Part shown: positions 61,983 through 64,000 of the stretch, in pieces | Layout of the letters: every line of letters starts with the position of its first letter | Position numbering within the stretch: position 1 is the stretch's first letter | Source: PALSA-693 sp963834725 | Lineage (GTDB): Bacteria > Actinomycetota > Acidimicrobiia > Acidimicrobiales > Palsa-688 | Length of the DNA: 64,000 nucleotides | NCBI GenBank assembly: GCA_963834725.1 | Contig: CAWICN010000001.1 | Location: 3,038,001-3,102,000 of the forward strand | Direction: 5' to 3' | The notes under the pieces: model-generated | Told to the model about the DNA's origin: nothing | Seen by the model: the letters and a program-made list of their open reading frames with translations, nothing else | The model's database searches: none | Made by a program: the position numbers and the translations under genes

Positions 61983-62465
61983 CTACTCGCTCAGTCGAAA
62001 CTGTGGTAGGGCCATGGTGTCGTCCAGGTCGACGAAACAGACCTCGACCCGTTGGCCGATCGCCACATTCTCCTCGGCCTCGGGCACCATAGGATCGGAA
62101 CTGCACAGATTGCCGACGACTCGCAAGGAGATGGTCTCCTCCTCCTTCCCGCCCCGCCACGGCACGTTGCGCTGTTCGTCGAGCTCGACCAGCACGACCG
62201 GGTAGGGGACCCAGTCCAGGAAGGCCGGCTGGACGGCCTGGACCACCATCTGGTAGCTGTAGATCTCACCTTTGCCGCTGACCGGGTGCCAGGACCAGTC
62301 GAGCGACGTGCAGAACGGGCAGGCTGCGCCGATGGCGCCCCGCAGCATCTCACAGGCGTCGCAACGCTGGACGACCAGATGGTGCTTCCTTGCTTCCTCG
62401 AAGTAGCCCCGGTGCTCCGAGTCGGTCGGCTGGATGATCAACTCCATCCCTTTATAGGAACCCAT
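61983..62465 (-). CDS. DUF35 OB-fold / zinc-ribbon protein, partner of the thiolase
   Basis: 160 aa from the ATG at 62465; GGAGG spans the stop codon of the thiolase gene and sits 6 bases from this ATG. N-terminal helix, then a zinc ribbon (VVQRCDACEMLRGAIGAACP, with CDAC and CPFC) and an OB-fold (GKGEIYSYQMVVQAVQPAFL). DUF35 proteins bind acyl-CoA and pair with SCP2-type thiolases or aldolases; in steroid degradation the ChsH2 DUF35 domain docks Ltp2. Two bases between stop and start indicate translational coupling. Confidence 0.9.
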   Translation of the reverse strand: MGSYKGMELIIQPTDSEHRGYFEEARKHHLVVQRCDACEMLRGAIGAACPFCTSLDWSWHPVSGKGEIYSYQMVVQAVQPAFLDWVPYPVVLVELDEQRNVPWRGGKEEETISLRVVGNLCSSDPMVPEAEENVAIGQRVEVCFVDLDDTMALPQFRLSE

Positions 62466-62467
62466 CT

Positions 62468-63694
62468 CTACCTCCGCAGGATCAGAGAGCTGGTTAGCGA
62501 CGGAGTGCCCCACCCCATGTTCATGGCCAGCTCGACATCTCGGACCTGTCGGCAGCCGCCCTCGCTGTAGTTATAGGTGTGCTCACCATGGGCCGCGCCG
62601 GGGCAATAGTCATCCACCTGGTGGCGAAGCTGGCGGACGTTCTCGATCACCATGTTCATGCCATGGGTGTAGCCCTCACACAGGTGGCCGCCGCTAGTGT
62701 TGGTAGGGCGCTTCCCCCCGAGCTCGATGACTCCACCCGACACGTAGTTACCACCCTCACCGACCGGGCAGAACCCGTAGGACTCGAACAGCAACACCGG
62801 CGTGAATGTGAAGGCGTCGTAGCATCCCGTCAACTGGATGTCCTCGGGCTCCACGCCCGCATTACGGAAAACGATGCGTTCCGCGTAGTATCCGGCCTGC
62901 CGGGTGATCGGAGAGCACTGGTAGTGCATAGCGGGGAATGGCTTGTTGACCCGACCGGCTACCGACATGATGTAAATCGGCTGTTGCCGGAGGTGGCGGG
63001 CCCGATCGGTGGAGGTGACGATGATGCACGTGGCGTTGTCGGTCTCCACGCAACAATCCAGCAGGTGGCAGGCCGGCTTCACAATCCAGCGCGAGTTCAA
63101 CACGTCATCGACGGTCACTCGCGTCTTGTAGTAGGCCTTCGGGTTATTGGACGCGCCCTTGCTGTGGACCACCTTGACCATGGCCAGCTGCTCGTTGGTT
63201 GTGCCGTAATCGTGCATATGCCGGGCGAAAGTGAACTGGAAGTTCTGGGCCGGGCTGCTCAGCCCGTATGGCGCGGTGTCCAGGGCGCCACCCGCCACCC
63301 GTACGCCGGCAGGACGTCTGGACGCCGGTGTACCGCCCATTCGAGCCTCGGAGTAGCCGTTCATCGATCGGAAAATAGCCACGGTGTGGCACATGCCCGC
63401 TTCGATTGCTCCGATCGCGAGGCCGACGAGAGCTTCGGTACTCGAGCCGCCGCCGGAACAATCCATGTAGAAGTCCGGCCGGATTCCGACATCTTGAGCC
63501 AGGGCCAACGAAGTTGTGGAATCGTTGGCGTGATAGCTGAGCATGCCATTGACATCGTCGGGGCCCAGGCCGGCGTCGGCCATGGCGTTGCGAAGCGCCT
63601 CCGCGCCCATAGAGCGCGTGCTGCGCCCCGAATGGCGCGAGTACGGGGTCTCGCCGACCCCGACGATACAGTACTTGTCCTTGAGGCCAGTCAC
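62468..63694 (-). CDS. SCP2-type thiolase-fold protein (Ltp2-like)
   Basis: 408 aa. KYCIVGVGETPYSRHSGRST, LRNAMADAGLGPDDVNGMLS, DCSGGGSSTEALVGLAIGAI, FTPVLLFESYGFCPVGEGGN and SGGHLCEGYTHGMNMVIENV follow the thiolase/lipid-transfer-protein order. The nucleophile position reads DCSGGGSS rather than a classical thiolase Cys loop, so a retro-aldolase role such as Ltp2 is as likely as thiolysis. Followed at once by its DUF35 partner. Confidence 0.9.
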   Translation of the reverse strand: MTGLKDKYCIVGVGETPYSRHSGRSTRSMGAEALRNAMADAGLGPDDVNGMLSYHANDSTTSLALAQDVGIRPDFYMDCSGGGSSTEALVGLAIGAIEAGMCHTVAIFRSMNGYSEARMGGTPASRRPAGVRVAGGALDTAPYGLSSPAQNFQFTFARHMHDYGTTNEQLAMVKVVHSKGASNNPKAYYKTRVTVDDVLNSRWIVKPACHLLDCCVETDNATCIIVTSTDRARHLRQQPIYIMSVAGRVNKPFPAMHYQCSPITRQAGYYAERIVFRNAGVEPEDIQLTGCYDAFTFTPVLLFESYGFCPVGEGGNYVSGGVIELGGKRPTNTSGGHLCEGYTHGMNMVIENVRQLRHQVDDYCPGAAHGEHTYNYSEGGCRQVRDVELAMNMGWGTPSLTSSLILRR

Positions 63695-64000
63695 GGGGGC
63701 TCACTCTATTCGCAACGCTTGAGGGTCGCGCCAGCCCGCAGAGCAGGTTGAGCGGTGCGTCCCGCGTCGCCGGCCACGAGACGGTCAGGTCAGGTAACAA
63801 CCCGGAACCGGTACTGCACAAGCGTCGTGATCCTCCCGCTCGAGCCCGCACATCGGGCCCGACCGCGATCGACTCGACGTCATCGGTGACGACGGCTGCT
63901 CGACGAGGCGTCGCTCCGGCGGTCGAACCGTAGGTCAGTAGCGCCCCGACGGCCTTCCAGCAGCAATGGACCTTCACTCGCGCCGACTGCCTTGATCTGC
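63695..64000 (-). other. Window edge; possible 3' end of a gene
   Basis: A minus-strand frame from 64000 to a TGA at 63880 reads KAVGASEGPLLLEGRRGATD and may be the C-terminus of a gene starting beyond the window, but it is only 40 codons. Nothing else is seen between 63695 and 63880. Confidence 0.25.

Noticed and set aside
1..64000. All short broken genes explained by poor sequencing
   Set aside because: Most genes of metabolism are fully open while transposases, island genes and orphan enzymes are broken, often with large deletions as well as indels. Error may explain a few single-base cases but not the overall pattern.

Overview
This is a high-GC actinobacterial chromosome segment. The support is Lsr2-type and DUF1707 domains, F420/deazaflavin-dependent enzymes (LLM, DDN and PPOX types), an SCP2-type thiolase with a DUF35 partner, many GTG starts and ATGA/GTGA stop-start overlaps. 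The genus cannot be fixed from sequence alone; an Acidimicrobiia-like or mycobacteria-like actinomycete fits. Both ends hold intact metabolic genes, and the middle is an accessory region crowded with mobile elements and broken genes.

Layout. 0-20.6 kb: mostly intact genes for envelope sensing (DUF1707, truncated by the window edge), amidase, epimerase, a duplicated winged-helix protein, and a TetR-governed catabolic cluster on the minus strand (two paralogous alpha/beta hydrolases, two SDRs, a frameshifted deazaflavin nitroreductase and a thioesterase). A VapBC pair, a PAS protein, an ArsR-SRPBCC pair with a leaderless promoter and a RibD-like reductase follow. 20.7-24.9 kb: a discrete element bounded by perfect 14-bp inverted repeats. 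It holds two overlapping tyrosine recombinases (the second with duplicated core-binding domains and a frameshift), a small HTH protein, and an ERCC4-nuclease/Lsr2 fusion. The last two diverge from an intergenic region with two TCAAC-N4-GTTGA operators. This is the best candidate for an undescribed system.

25-41 kb: a decayed UPF0158 gene, oxidoreductase, kinase-like protein, broken SEC-C and HD-domain genes, an IS630 remnant that encloses a small ORF between its ends, a HemD-like protein, a PPOX/F420 protein, a MazF-type toxin pair, and a complete IS21 element with matching ends, a 5-bp target repeat and a third zinc-ribbon gene. 41.4-55.9 kb: a genomic island at the 3' end of tRNA-Ala(TGC). 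The intact tRNA and an integrase that reads into it lie on the right. A 49-bp copy of the tRNA 3' half lies on the left, directly behind the relic of a second related integrase, so elements were inserted in tandem. A 3' fragment of tRNA-Glu(TTC) sits 470 bp further in. The island carries a truncated MobF relaxase, a noncoding oriT-like region, a wHTH protein, an RHS-repeat relic, secreted-protein relics and IS256, IS110, IS3 and DUF6431-associated transposase remains. 56-64 kb: intact genes again (MFS transporter, D-aminoacylase-type amidohydrolase, low-complexity membrane protein, VOC protein, DUF35 and thiolase).

Inactivation is concentrated in accessory and transposase genes, while metabolic genes are nearly all open. 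That favours real decay over sequencing error, although single-base indels in several genes cannot be separated from assembly error without reads.
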